Positions 9,169 through 18,619 of a stretch of DNA of 64,000 bases are shown here, in pieces (the stretch's first letter is position 1; each line of letters opens with the position of its first letter). Position numbers and translations under genes: made by a program. The notes under the pieces are model-generated. The model saw nothing but the letters and a program-made list of their open reading frames with translations. It did no database searches and was not told the origin of the DNA. Source of the stretch: Rheinheimera sp. (GTDB lineage Bacteria; Pseudomonadota; Gammaproteobacteria; Enterobacterales; Alteromonadaceae); the NCBI GenBank assembly GCA_008015325.1, contig SSFI01000007.1, positions 47,547 through 111,546 on the forward strand, in the 5' to 3' direction.

Positions 9169-10236
9169 TTAGCGGCTGTTGACGTTTGGCAGCCAGATTT
9201 TTAACTGACAACCGGCATCCAGTTGATAATCCAGTTTGGCCTGCAGTGCGTGCAAGCGTTCAGTGACCCCGGTCAGACCGTTGCCAAAACCGAAGTTTGT
9301 TACTTCGCCATTGTCGGCCACTTCCATTACAAAGCCTTGATCCTGTTCGCGAAAACTAATGCGGCAGCTGTCGCCTTTGCTGTGGCGCAAAATGTTGGTG
9401 ACCAGTTCGGTCAGCACCAGAATGAGCGCCGATTCTTCGCGCGCCGCCAGTTTTGGTACTTCCCCTTCCAGCGTGACGGCAAAACCATGTTCGCGCAGGC
9501 GCTGTACCAGGGTACTGACTTCCGCCAGCAGCCCCTTGTGTTTATAACCCGACACGGTCTGGCGGACCTGCGACAATGAATCACGCGCCACCTGAGCGAG
9601 TTCAGTCAGATGCAAAGCTGCCTCTTCACTATTGCCGGCTTTGAGCAAGGCTTTGGCCAGGTCAGCCTTCAGCACAATGCTCGATAAGCTGTGGCCCATA
9701 ATGTCGTGTAAATCGCGGGCAATGCGCTCGCGCTCCACCATCTGCGCCAGCTGGGCAATTTCTTCCTGACTGCGCTGTTGCTGGCGCAGCCTGAGTTGCC
9801 GCTGTCGTTCCAGCACACCAAAACCAGTCACCGCCAACACCAGTAAACCGCCATACAGCAGGAAAAACGGACCGTTAAAGCCCAGAGCGCTGTGCAGCGC
9901 CAGCATGATCAGCAGCACAGCAAGCAAAGCAACTATGGCCTGACGCAGCGGCCTGGCAAAACCGATGAAAAAACCAGCATAGGCAAATAGCGCAATACTG
10001 CCGGGATTGAGCGGCGTCACGCCAACCGCCAGCGCCAGCATACACAGCACCGGCCAGTGCATCTGCGCTGTTGGCACCCGGTAAGCCCAGAAATAACACC
10101 AGACAAAAGCCAGCAACACGGCCACGGCGACCACGATTTGCCACAGCGCCAGCTGCAGATAAAACAGCGGCAACAGATAAAACACCAGGTTCACCAGATA
10201 AACCCAGCTCCACTTGCCGTCTAACTGCACTGTCAT
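9169..10236 (-). CDS. DesK-like membrane histidine kinase (HisKA_3)
   Basis: A 355-residue sensor kinase. The first 145 residues form four to six membrane helices with little periplasmic sequence, as in DesK, suggesting that the membrane itself is sensed. The dimerisation domain holds the phospho-acceptor H177 in RDLHDIMGHSLSS, typical of HisKA_3 kinases that pair with LuxR-type regulators. The HATPase domain follows, with NILRHS and the glycine-rich NFGFGNGLTGV box. The partner regulator gene is 11 bp downstream. The regulon cannot be inferred; no desaturase gene is adjacent. Confidence 0.9.
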   Translation of the reverse strand: MTVQLDGKWSWVYLVNLVFYLLPLFYLQLALWQIVVAVAVLLAFVWCYFWAYRVPTAQMHWPVLCMLALAVGVTPLNPGSIALFAYAGFFIGFARPLRQAIVALLAVLLIMLALHSALGFNGPFFLLYGGLLVLAVTGFGVLERQRQLRLRQQQRSQEEIAQLAQMVERERIARDLHDIMGHSLSSIVLKADLAKALLKAGNSEEAALHLTELAQVARDSLSQVRQTVSGYKHKGLLAEVSTLVQRLREHGFAVTLEGEVPKLAAREESALILVLTELVTNILRHSKGDSCRISFREQDQGFVMEVADNGEVTNFGFGNGLTGVTERLHALQAKLDYQLDAGCQLKIWLPNVNSR

Positions 10237-10337
10237 TGTTGCCTCCTGCCTGAACCTGCAATTGCGATATGTCTCAGCTTAACTAAGCCGGGATGCGGGG
10301 AATAGTCTGCTTTGTCAGCAAAGCAGGATGACATTTG

Positions 10338-11573
10338 TCACACACTTGCTGGCTCAGGTGCCGCTGCGCCAGTGTCGGCATTGCCCACCGGCAGCTGTAA
10401 GCGGGCGATAGCACCGCCGCCCGGCCGCTCAAGCTGCAACAGCTCACCGCCATGCTGATGTGCGACGCGGCGCACTATCGCCAGACCAATGCCGTGATGC
10501 GGCACCTGATCGTCACGCCGAACTGCCTGCTGCCAGCCGGCACCGTCGTCGCTGACATCAATCCGGCAATCGTTGCCATGCCGGCTCAGCTCAACATGCA
10601 CCTGATGCGCACAATGGCGTAGTGCGTTACTGAGCAGATTAGACAAAGCCCGGGCTAACAATTTGGCGTCGGCCTGAATGATCAGGCTGCTGTCGCCGTG
10701 CCAGCTCAGTTCGTGCTCGGTATTGGCGCGGAATTTTTCCTGCAACGCCATCACCACAGCACTGAGCTGTACCTGACTCAACTGCAGATCGGCGCGAAAA
10801 TCCTGCTGCGCCAGGCGCAGGTAATCGTAAACATTGTCTTCAATTTCCTGCAGATTACGCTGAACCTGCGCATATTGACCATCACTCATCCGGCTTTCCA
10901 TGCCGTGCAAAATAAAGCGCAGCCGTGCCAGCGGAGTTTTGATGTCGTGGCACACCGTATCCGCCATTTCGCGTTGCAGCTGATTGAGGTTGGTGATGGT
11001 CTGGTTCATCCGCGTCAGCGAGCGGGCCAGCGGTTGCAGATAAGATTGTTTACTGAGGCGAAAATCCGGCAAGCGGCCCTGCCGCACTTCCTGCAGCGCG
11101 CTGACCCGCAAGGTTTCCACATCTTTAAATACATTGCGGCTGAACCAGAACAGGGCCAACAGCAGCAACACCAGAAATACATGTACCAAATCAATAGTAA
11201 AATCAGCACCTTGCGGCAGATTCAGCTCACTTAAACACATCAGGTCGCCGTTGACCATTTCAGCACACATCGAGGCATTGCCATCGCCGTCGCGTAATAC
11301 TTCAATGCCGTAGCTGACGCCGGGTTGTGGCTGCCATAAATCTTTCGGTATCACCACATAAAGGCTACCGGCGCAATCGTCGTCGATGCTTAAGCGGCAA
11401 CTGAGCTGATGATCGGCCTGACTGTGCTGATAGACATTGTGCAGCATAGTGCGGGCGGCCACGGTCATGTGGTCGCCCTGATACACCCAGCTATATAGCT
11501 GGTTCAGGCTGAAAAACAGCAGCAGCACCATCAGCACCACCGCCAGATAAAAACGCAATAAGGTGGCGCTCAT
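10338..11573 (-). CDS. OmpR-partner sensor histidine kinase (RstB/PhoQ-like layout)
   Basis: A 411-residue kinase with a first membrane helix at about 8-28, a periplasmic domain of about 100 residues (32-128) and a second helix at about 129-147. The HisKA domain has phospho-acceptor H209 in CHDIKTPLARLRF. HATPase boxes follow (NLLSNALRH, DDGAGW, GIGLAIVRRV). The periplasmic part has four cysteines that could pair. The start overlaps the stop of the upstream response regulator gene by 4 bp. Third gene of a DUF3019-regulator-kinase operon. Confidence 0.92.
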   Translation of the reverse strand: MSATLLRFYLAVVLMVLLLFFSLNQLYSWVYQGDHMTVAARTMLHNVYQHSQADHQLSCRLSIDDDCAGSLYVVIPKDLWQPQPGVSYGIEVLRDGDGNASMCAEMVNGDLMCLSELNLPQGADFTIDLVHVFLVLLLLALFWFSRNVFKDVETLRVSALQEVRQGRLPDFRLSKQSYLQPLARSLTRMNQTITNLNQLQREMADTVCHDIKTPLARLRFILHGMESRMSDGQYAQVQRNLQEIEDNVYDYLRLAQQDFRADLQLSQVQLSAVVMALQEKFRANTEHELSWHGDSSLIIQADAKLLARALSNLLSNALRHCAHQVHVELSRHGNDCRIDVSDDGAGWQQAVRRDDQVPHHGIGLAIVRRVAHQHGGELLQLERPGGGAIARLQLPVGNADTGAAAPEPASV

Positions 11574-12277
11574 CCGGCATCTCCGGTGACACTGACACTG
11601 ATGCTGATGCTGTAGCCCTGTCCCCAGACGTTACGGATATTCCAGCGTGGGTCTACCGCCTGCAGTTTTGTGCGTAAGCGAGAGGCCCGGCCATCAATAG
11701 TGCGGTCGGCACCATCATATTCGCGGTTCAGCTGCTCGCGAAACAGCCGTTCCCGGCAAACCGCCAGCGGAAAATGTTCCAGCAATGTGATCAGCAACTG
11801 CAATTCGGCGTTGGTCAGATTCAGCGGCAAACCGGCGAGGCTGACCTGACCGGACAGCCGGTCGATCCGCAGATTGTCTTGTTGCAGCACCGGATTGGCC
11901 ACTAACTGCTGTTGCCGCGGCGGCAAAAACACGCGGATTTTCGCCAGCAACACACGGGGATCTATTGGTTTGAGCAGATAATCCTGCGCGCCGAGTTCGA
12001 GGCCATGCAACTGGGCTGTCACTGTGGTCTGCGCCGTCATAAACAGAATGGGGCCTTTAAACTGGCTGCGGATTTGCTGCACCAAGGCAAAACCACTGCT
12101 GCCGGGTAACATCACATCGCAAATCATCAGGTCAAAGCCTTGCGTGGCCAGCAGTTTTTTTGCTTTGAGCGTATTGCTGCACACCACGACGGTATAGTCT
12201 TCGCTCTGCAGGAAATCCGCCACCAACTTTGCCAGTTCCTGGTCATCCTCGACCAGCAGAATATGTTGCCGGCTCAT
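11570..12277 (-). CDS. OmpR/PhoB-type response regulator
   Basis: A 235-residue regulator with receiver acidic pair in LLVEDDQE, phospho-acceptor D54 in MICDVMLPG, a Lys in LLKPIDP, and a C-terminal winged helix (DRTIDGRASRLRTKL, then WGQGYS). I start at the ATG at 12277, 10 bp after the DUF3019 stop; a longer frame to 12334 would overlap that gene. The ribosome site is weak, so translation may depend on coupling with the gene before it. Overlaps the kinase gene by 4 bp. Confidence 0.9.
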   Translation of the reverse strand: MSRQHILLVEDDQELAKLVADFLQSEDYTVVVCSNTLKAKKLLATQGFDLMICDVMLPGSSGFALVQQIRSQFKGPILFMTAQTTVTAQLHGLELGAQDYLLKPIDPRVLLAKIRVFLPPRQQQLVANPVLQQDNLRIDRLSGQVSLAGLPLNLTNAELQLLITLLEHFPLAVCRERLFREQLNREYDGADRTIDGRASRLRTKLQAVDPRWNIRNVWGQGYSISISVSVTGDAG

Positions 12278-12287
12278 GCTGTGCTGC

Positions 12288-12647
12288 TCATTGGCTGCCC
12301 CAACGGCTGCGTTTGAGTAATTTGTCGCCGGCATTAAAATCTATCGTCAGGACTTTGATGGTGCGCTCGGCCAGCATCTGCTGGCTGTCGGCGGCACGCA
12401 GTTCAAACTTACTGTCTTTATTCAGCTCCAGCGCCAGCTCTTGCTGCAGTCCGGCCGCGCCGCACAGCAGCGGTTCCTTTTCAGGCGGTAAAAACAGACA
12501 AGCCGGCGTGGCTTGCTGCCAGCGCACTTTGAGATTGATGGCGCAGCTGTGGTGTTTTTGCTGCACACAAATCAGCGGCGTCAGCACAAACTCAGCCGCG
12601 CGGCCAACAGCAGGCAATAACAGGACAAACAACAACAGGCATCGCAT
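12288..12647 (-). CDS. DUF3019 family secreted protein
   Basis: A 119-residue protein with a signal peptide (MRCLLLFVLLLPAVGRA, about 17-18 residues). The mature part follows the DUF3019 pattern: L-T-P-L-I-C-V, a later Cys in HSCAINLKVRW, then a CLF element and an LLCGAA element, giving four conserved cysteines that probably form disulfides in the periplasm. I chose the ATG at 12647 (GTGGAA just upstream); an in-frame GTG at 12671 is also possible. DUF3019 genes are often found beside OmpR/HK pairs in Alteromonadales, as here, where it is the first gene of the operon. Its role, perhaps as a periplasmic accessory to the sensor, is inference. Confidence 0.8.
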   Translation of the reverse strand: MRCLLLFVLLLPAVGRAAEFVLTPLICVQQKHHSCAINLKVRWQQATPACLFLPPEKEPLLCGAAGLQQELALELNKDSKFELRAADSQQMLAERTIKVLTIDFNAGDKLLKRSRWGSQ

Positions 12648-12734
12648 CAGCTTTTCCACCGGCACCCACACAGATCATACTGTTAGTTGTACCGGTGAAA
12701 AGGCCGCGGTGCAAGCGTCGGGGCTATCCCCGGC

Positions 12735-13469
12735 TTACCCCAGAATACCGCGCAGCGCCTGCTGAATTTGCGCGCTGCTGGCGTGTGGCGACAACCGCAC
12801 AGTGCGGTAACTGTCACCACGAAAAGCACGGTCCACTTCGACCAGCACAAGGGTGTCCGCGCCGTCTGGAATAAACGACAACTCGACTTCTTTGACACCA
12901 GATAACCACTGCCGCGGCCGGAACTCAAATTCCTGATAACAACCACTTTGGCTGCGTTTACCCGGCACCTGCAAATAACCTTTTTCCACATCAACTTTTT
13001 GCAGCTGATAGCCAAGTTCCAGCATGGCGTTGATGCAGTTCAGCAGCAGTGGCGGCGCGTCGATACGCAGCAAGTCGTTGTCGGACGGGTCCAGCGCCAT
13101 CGTAATATCGGCTTCAGTACAAAGCCAGACTTTACCGACGGTGTGATGCGGCAAATGCGTCACCGGCAATTCAGCGCTCAGGCGCAGCTCAAACGGGATC
13201 TGCTGCTGACTGCCCGGCGCAACCTGCATCGCTTCAGCGAGGCGAAAACGTTGCAGGCAGAAATTTTGATAATGCTCACCATTGTCGGTGCTGACTTTAA
13301 CCCGCGTCATCAGCGCCAGGCTGAAGCCATTGATTTGCTGGGCTACAGCGCCACCGCGAACCAGGATCTGGCCCTTCAGGCTACCACCGGCCATCGCCTG
13401 ACTGGACTGAAGTTGTGTATCAATTTTGCAGGCGCCAATGCCGGCAGAGGCAAGGAGTTGTTGCAGCAT
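12735..13469 (-). CDS. Spo0M-like sporulation-control family protein
   Basis: A 244-residue soluble protein with an arrestin-like beta fold pattern. The opening residues are MLQQLLASAGIGACKIDTQL, followed by a G-x-x-L-K-G-x-I-x-V-R-G-G stretch at about 29-42, which is the hallmark of the Spo0M family. No signal peptide is seen. The second half (about 165-244) has the extra C-terminal domain found in Gram-negative members. In Bacillus Spo0M affects sporulation and cytoskeletal contacts; this organism is not a spore former, so the role must differ. Monocistronic, with a divergent small membrane-protein gene. Confidence 0.85.
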   Translation of the reverse strand: MLQQLLASAGIGACKIDTQLQSSQAMAGGSLKGQILVRGGAVAQQINGFSLALMTRVKVSTDNGEHYQNFCLQRFRLAEAMQVAPGSQQQIPFELRLSAELPVTHLPHHTVGKVWLCTEADITMALDPSDNDLLRIDAPPLLLNCINAMLELGYQLQKVDVEKGYLQVPGKRSQSGCYQEFEFRPRQWLSGVKEVELSFIPDGADTLVLVEVDRAFRGDSYRTVRLSPHASSAQIQQALRGILG

Positions 13470-13622
13470 CAGGAGTTCCCTCTGAAAGAAAAGTTGTCAG
13501 ATATATGCGGCTGAACCTGGCAAAAAGCAACAGTGTAATGGCGGGTAATTGTTAACAGATTTTACTTTTATCCAGGTTTGCAGTACAACACAGAACCTTA
13601 TTCTGTAGCTTTGGATATCAAG

Positions 13623-13982
13623 ATGTTACCGTCGCAGCTCTATGAATCTTTACCTTATCTGTACCTTGCTGCCGGCATTGCCTGTTTTGCTTTGTTACCG
13701 CATCCACTCGGCGCCTGGGCCGGGGTGTTGTTGTTTAATGCCGGCGCTTTGGTCTGGATCATGCGGGCGGAACGGCGCCGGCTGAATCAGAAATCCGGCG
13801 GCGATGGGGTTTGGCATATGCCGTTTTGGTTGTATGAACTGCAGCCGTTTTTGTACGTCTGTGCCGGCTGTTTCCTGTTTTTCCGCTTCGACAACGAATT
13901 TCTGTATCCGTCAGCTTTTATCTTTTGTCTCTGTGGCCTGCTGATCTGGCGGCTGCGTTATCAAAACCGCTTTAAAGACTAG
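13623..13982 (+). CDS. Small membrane protein with an internal two-fold repeat
   Basis: A 119-residue protein with about four hydrophobic segments arranged as two similar halves. Residues 2-21 (LPSQLYESLPYLYLAAGIAC) resemble the start of the second half (MPFWLYELQPFLYVCAGC), and each copy is followed by another hydrophobic helix and an Arg-rich end (MRAERRR and WRLRYQNR). I start at the ATG at 13623, since the upstream frame to 13578 would need a TTG start. Function unknown. Convergent with sbcC. Confidence 0.7.
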   Translation: MLPSQLYESLPYLYLAAGIACFALLPHPLGAWAGVLLFNAGALVWIMRAERRRLNQKSGGDGVWHMPFWLYELQPFLYVCAGCFLFFRFDNEFLYPSAFIFCLCGLLIWRLRYQNRFKD

Positions 13983-14015
13983 GCCCGCACGCAGGCCCGG
14001 CAGCGCAGGTTTAAG

Positions 14016-17000
14016 CTACCAGACCTGCGGCAACTCCAGCGTGCTCCAGCCGGCGCCGGCTTGTTTATGCACTTTGATCTGCACCGGAATGCGCTCTTTC
14101 AGCGCTTCGACATGGCTGATAATGCCAATCATCTTGCCACCGGACTGCAGCTGATCGAGCGCCGCCAGGGCGCTTTCCAGCGTATCCGGGTCCAAAGTAC
14201 CAAAACCTTCATCAAGAAATAATGACTCCAGCCGGGTTTTATGGCTGACCAGCTCCGATAAAGCCAATGCCAACGCCAGACTGACCAGAAAACTCTCCCC
14301 GCCGGATAAAGTTTTAGTATCACGCGCGCTGTCGGCCTGCCAGCTGTCGAGCACCTGCAATTCCAGCTCACTGTCGGCTTTACGCGCCAGCTGATAGCGG
14401 CTGTGCAGCTGCTGCAACTGCCGGTTGGCGAGCTGAACCAGCTGCGCCAGCGTCAGGCCCTGGGCAAAACGGCGGTATTTGGCGCCGTCGGCCGAGCCAA
14501 TCAGACTGTTCAGCTGTTGCCAGTCCTGATAAAGCGCCTGCTGCGTCTGAATCTGCTGATACAAACCGGCCTGTTGCTGTGCCAGCTGCTGCTGTTGTTT
14601 GAGTTGCTGATTCAGCTCGCCCAGTTGCTGCTGTTGTTGCTGTTGCCGCAGCAGCGTCTGCTCAATCCGGCTGGCTAAATCCGTGGCTTCAGCCTCAACC
14701 GGTGGCTGTATGCGTAACTGCTGCTCTTGCTGCTGCGCCTGTACCAACAGAGCCCTGGCTTCAGTGCGGGCTTGCAGAATTTGTTGTTGTTGCAGTTCCA
14801 ATTCAGCTTTTTGTGCATCACTGAGCTGCGCCATTAAATAGGCCGTTTCGCTGGCAAAACCGGCTTGTTGCGCCTGTGTCAGCCAACCCTGTTGCAGCGC
14901 GGCGCTTTGTTGTTGCCATTTGCTGAGCTGCTGTTGTTGTAACATGGCATTTGCCTGCAACCGTTCAATCTGCTGTGCCTGTTGCTGACACAGCTGCAGG
15001 CTTTGCGGCTGCGGCCGTTCCGACAATGTTGCCAGCTCTGGCAACTGCAGCTGCTGTAATTGCTGCCACTGCGTCAACTGCAGACTGGCTTGTTGCCCTT
15101 GCTGTTGTAGTTGCTGCAATTGCTGCTGCGTCTGTTGTTGTTGCTGTTGCAGCTGCTGAATGTGCTGCAGTTGGGTGCGTCCGGCTTCAAGCGCCTGCCT
15201 GCACAAAGTCAGATCTGCGGCACAGCTCAGCGCTGTCGCCAGTTGTTGCAGCCTCTGTTTCACACTCTGCTGTAACTGGCTGATCTGTATCTCTAATTGC
15301 TTTTGCTGCTGTTGCAGCTGTTTGTAACGCTGCCGCTGCAACTCCAGCGCCGCCTGGCCCTGCTGCAGCTGTTGCTGCGCCTGCTGTACTTCTGTTTGCT
15401 TCGCAAGCTGTTGCGCCTGCAGCTGTTGCGCCTGATCGGCTTGCTGTTGTAAGGCACTGATCTGCTGCTGTAATTCAGTCACTGCATTGCTGAACTCGAT
15501 GCCGGTTCCTTGCGCGAACCATTGTTGCTGCACTGCTGTCAGGCCGTTTAACAGGCTATTCAGCTGCTGCTGTAACTGCTGCTGTTGTTGGGTCAGCGCC
15601 TGCAGCCGGGCACTGAACGCCGCACCGTCATTACTGAGCTGCTCCAGTTGCTGCCGCAGCTGTTGCACCTGCTGTTGCTGAGCTGTGGGTTCCAGTTGCT
15701 GATAATGGCTCACCGCCGGATGTTCTGCGCTGCCACATAATGGACAGGCTTCGCCGGCCTTCAGAGTGGCCCGGTATTCACTGAGCTGTTTGATAAGCTG
15801 TTGCTGCGCCAGAATGGTTTCTTTGTCCTGCAATACCGCCTGCAGCGCTTTGTACTGCAAGCGTTTTTCCGCCAGTTGTGGCTGTAACTCAGCCTGTTCA
15901 CTGCCAAGCGCCGCCAATTGCTGTTGCAGTTGCCAGCCCTGCGCTGCCTGCAGCGCGGCTTTTTGGAGTTGTTGCAGTTGTGGGTGTAACAACTGCAGTT
16001 GTTGCTGGATCTGTGCCGGCGCTAATGCCTGCAGCTGTGCGGCAAGCTGCGTTGCCTGCTGCTGCGCCTGAGCCAGCAGCGCTTCGGCCTGTGGCAAGGT
16101 GGTTTTCAGCTGTTCGGCCTCAATCACACAGTCCTGTAATTGTTGTTCCAGCGCAGGTTGCTGTTGTTGCAGCGCCTGTAAATCCTGCAGCTGACGCTGC
16201 ACAGTGTCGATGCCCGCTTGCTGCTGCGCCAGTTGCGCCGCCAGCCTGGTCGGGTCCGGCAAAGTACTGAGCTTTGTGCTGAGCTGCTGCAGATTATTGT
16301 CCTGTTGTTGCAGCTGGTGCTGCAGCGCCTGACATTGTTGCTGACTGTCCGCCAGCCCCATAGCCCGGCCGGCGGCAAATACCGGATATAACTGCTGTAG
16401 TTGTTGCTGCGTCGTCTGCAGTTCCTGCTCAGCCTGACCACGTTGTTCCCGCAGCTGCAGCAGCTGTTGATACACTGGCCGTAGCTGCAGCACCTGCTGA
16501 TGCAGCGCCAGCTTGGCCAGCCCCACTTTACCGGCTTCAGCCTGCGTATCCGCCGCTTCGAGCTGTGCACTGGCCTGTTGCTGCTGCGCCTGGCTTTGCG
16601 CCAGCTGCTGTTGCCATAGTTGCGCCTGCCGCAACTGCTCCAGTGCTTGCTGGCTGTGTTGATGCTCTGTCAGTAACTGTTGTTGCTGCTGTTCGAGCAG
16701 CGCAAGCTGCTCAGCGGATAATAACGTGATGCCCTGCAGCTGCGCCTGCAGCACTTCCTGCTGCTGTTTCAGCATGCGGCATTGCTCAAACACCTGCACC
16801 GACAGCTGGCCATAAATTTCGGTACCGGTCAGCTCTTCTAACAGTTCCGCCCGCTCATTGGCGCTGGCATTTAAAAACGCGGCGAAATTGCCCTGCGACA
16901 ACAACATAGAGCGGGTAAAGCGGGCGAAATCGAGGCCGGTCAGCTGTTCCGTCAGTTTGAGTTTTTCATTGGATTTATCGGTCAGGACTTCGCCATCGGC

Positions 17001-17354
17001 TCGCGCCAGTTCGACTTTCGCCGCCTGCAGATTGCCATCAACCGCGCCGCGCGAACGGCGCTGGCTCCAGAAAGCGCGGTATTGTTGGTCGCGCACCGAA
17101 AATTCGACTTCGGCCAGACATTCAGCGGTATGGCGGCTCATCAGCTCATTGCTGGTCTGGCTGAGGACTTTTAACCGTGGCGTCTGGTGATACAGCGCCA
17201 GACAAATCGCATCCAGCAGCGTACTTTTGCCGGCGCCGGTCGGGCCTGTGATGGCAAATAAGTTACTTTGGGCAAAAGCCGGTTCGCGGAAATCAACTTT
17301 CCATTCGCCACGCAAAGAATTGAGGTTTTGCAGTCGCACCGACAAAATCCGCAT
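14016..17354 (-). CDS. sbcC: SbcC, ATPase subunit of the SbcCD nuclease
   Basis: A 1112-residue Rad50/SMC-like ATPase that works with SbcD to cleave DNA hairpins and protein-blocked ends. Walker A GPTGAGKST lies at 37-45. The zinc hook is C537-P-L-C540. The signature LSGGESFLV is near 1013 and Walker B LFLDEGFGTLD near 1045. The coiled-coil arms are extraordinarily rich in Gln, with many runs of three to seven Q, so the opposite strand looks like a long CTG/TTG repeat. The start overlaps the sbcD stop by one base (TGATG). Length is within the family range. Confidence 0.97.
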   Translation of the reverse strand: MRILSVRLQNLNSLRGEWKVDFREPAFAQSNLFAITGPTGAGKSTLLDAICLALYHQTPRLKVLSQTSNELMSRHTAECLAEVEFSVRDQQYRAFWSQRRSRGAVDGNLQAAKVELARADGEVLTDKSNEKLKLTEQLTGLDFARFTRSMLLSQGNFAAFLNASANERAELLEELTGTEIYGQLSVQVFEQCRMLKQQQEVLQAQLQGITLLSAEQLALLEQQQQQLLTEHQHSQQALEQLRQAQLWQQQLAQSQAQQQQASAQLEAADTQAEAGKVGLAKLALHQQVLQLRPVYQQLLQLREQRGQAEQELQTTQQQLQQLYPVFAAGRAMGLADSQQQCQALQHQLQQQDNNLQQLSTKLSTLPDPTRLAAQLAQQQAGIDTVQRQLQDLQALQQQQPALEQQLQDCVIEAEQLKTTLPQAEALLAQAQQQATQLAAQLQALAPAQIQQQLQLLHPQLQQLQKAALQAAQGWQLQQQLAALGSEQAELQPQLAEKRLQYKALQAVLQDKETILAQQQLIKQLSEYRATLKAGEACPLCGSAEHPAVSHYQQLEPTAQQQQVQQLRQQLEQLSNDGAAFSARLQALTQQQQQLQQQLNSLLNGLTAVQQQWFAQGTGIEFSNAVTELQQQISALQQQADQAQQLQAQQLAKQTEVQQAQQQLQQGQAALELQRQRYKQLQQQQKQLEIQISQLQQSVKQRLQQLATALSCAADLTLCRQALEAGRTQLQHIQQLQQQQQQTQQQLQQLQQQGQQASLQLTQWQQLQQLQLPELATLSERPQPQSLQLCQQQAQQIERLQANAMLQQQQLSKWQQQSAALQQGWLTQAQQAGFASETAYLMAQLSDAQKAELELQQQQILQARTEARALLVQAQQQEQQLRIQPPVEAEATDLASRIEQTLLRQQQQQQQLGELNQQLKQQQQLAQQQAGLYQQIQTQQALYQDWQQLNSLIGSADGAKYRRFAQGLTLAQLVQLANRQLQQLHSRYQLARKADSELELQVLDSWQADSARDTKTLSGGESFLVSLALALALSELVSHKTRLESLFLDEGFGTLDPDTLESALAALDQLQSGGKMIGIISHVEALKERIPVQIKVHKQAGAGWSTLELPQVW

Positions 17355-18619
17355 CAGGATTGCTCCTCTGCTTCCGCCTGTTGCAGCAATTCCAACGCTT
17401 GCTGATGCAGCTGCGACATCCGCTGCTGCAGTTCGTCAGACAACTCTTCCTGCGCTAACCGGGCGGCAAAGACATCGGCCGGTGTCAGTTCCTGCAGGCT
17501 GAGGCCACTGTCGGTGATGCCGGCTGCGGTTGCCGGCCTTTCCCGTCGCAGCCGCAATAAATCCACAGGCAAAGGCGCCAGCAATTGTTCAAGCTGCAGC
17601 TGCACGTCGGACAACAAAGCGCTGTCGCCGGTCAGCACCAGTTCCAGCCATAAACGCTGGCCGTCGGATAAGTTCTGTAATGCCGGCGCCAATACAGCCG
17701 GCAGGCTGGTCAGATCCGATTTCACCGACAACAGCGGCTGAAAACAAGGCAAAGGCAATGCTTCCACCTGCACAGTATTTGTATTGGTGCCGGCGTCCAG
17801 ACTGACTTGCAGACAATATTTCTGCTGGCGCGCCTCATCAAAACTGAGCGCCAGCGGCGAGCCGCTGTAACGGATATGCTCAGTCCCGCCGACTTTTTGC
17901 GCCTGATGAATATGGCCAAGCGCCACATACGCAAAAGGCGGAAAGGCACTGGCCGGCAACGCATCCAGAGTGCCGATATAGATCTCCCGCACCGACTCAG
18001 TGCTGCTGGCACCGACCGTGGTTAAGTGGCCGGTGGCAATTACCGGTAATGGCGAACCGGGCGATAAAGCTTCGGCCTGCTGCAACGCCGCCTGATACAG
18101 TTCCTGATAAACCTGGCTGATTTGCTGTTGTAATTGCAGCTGTTTGTCGGCTCCATCAACACCACTGCTGCTGCGAAAATCAGCGCGCTGCGACAAATCG
18201 CGCGGGCGTAGAAAAGGCACTGCCGCCAGCACCGCTGCCGGCTCACCGGCTTTATTGCGTAAAGTCAGCAGATGGTTGGAATGTTCAGTGGCATAACCGG
18301 GCACCACAGTGGTATTGAGGCAACGCAGCAATTCGGCGCTTTCTTTTAATACCGCAACTGAGTCGTGATTACCGCCTAACAGCACCAACTGCACACCCAG
18401 CGGCTGCAAATCGACAATCAGCTGGTGGTACAACTCGCGGGCGTAACTGGGCGGCGTGGTGGTATCAAAAATATCGCCGGCGACCAGCAGTACATCAATC
18501 TGCTGCGCTGTGATGGTGTCACGCAACCAGCCGAAAAAGGCCCTGTGTTCTGCCTCACGGCTTTTACCGATAAAAAACTGGCCTAAATGCCAGTCGGAAG
18601 TATGCAGAATTTTCAGCAT
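17354..18619 (-). CDS. sbcD: SbcD, nuclease subunit of SbcCD
   Basis: A 421-residue Mre11-type metallophosphoesterase and the nuclease half of SbcCD. The metal-binding motifs run in order: HTSDWHLG at 6-13, GDIFD at 48-52, GGNHDS at 82-87, then an ATGH element and ALGHIHQ further on. The C-terminal part is a capping and SbcC-binding region ending in a Gln/Glu-rich helix. It is the first gene of the sbcDC operon; the stop shares a base with the sbcC start, giving tight coupling. Confidence 0.97.
   Translation of the reverse strand: MLKILHTSDWHLGQFFIGKSREAEHRAFFGWLRDTITAQQIDVLLVAGDIFDTTTPPSYARELYHQLIVDLQPLGVQLVLLGGNHDSVAVLKESAELLRCLNTTVVPGYATEHSNHLLTLRNKAGEPAAVLAAVPFLRPRDLSQRADFRSSSGVDGADKQLQLQQQISQVYQELYQAALQQAEALSPGSPLPVIATGHLTTVGASSTESVREIYIGTLDALPASAFPPFAYVALGHIHQAQKVGGTEHIRYSGSPLALSFDEARQQKYCLQVSLDAGTNTNTVQVEALPLPCFQPLLSVKSDLTSLPAVLAPALQNLSDGQRLWLELVLTGDSALLSDVQLQLEQLLAPLPVDLLRLRRERPATAAGITDSGLSLQELTPADVFAARLAQEELSDELQQRMSQLHQQALELLQQAEAEEQS

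Noticed and set aside
14403..16570. Several plus-strand frames and an apparent CTG/TTG microsatellite
   Set aside because: These are the reverse of the Gln-rich coiled-coil codons of sbcC. The proteins they would make are low-complexity Ala/Cys/Leu strings.
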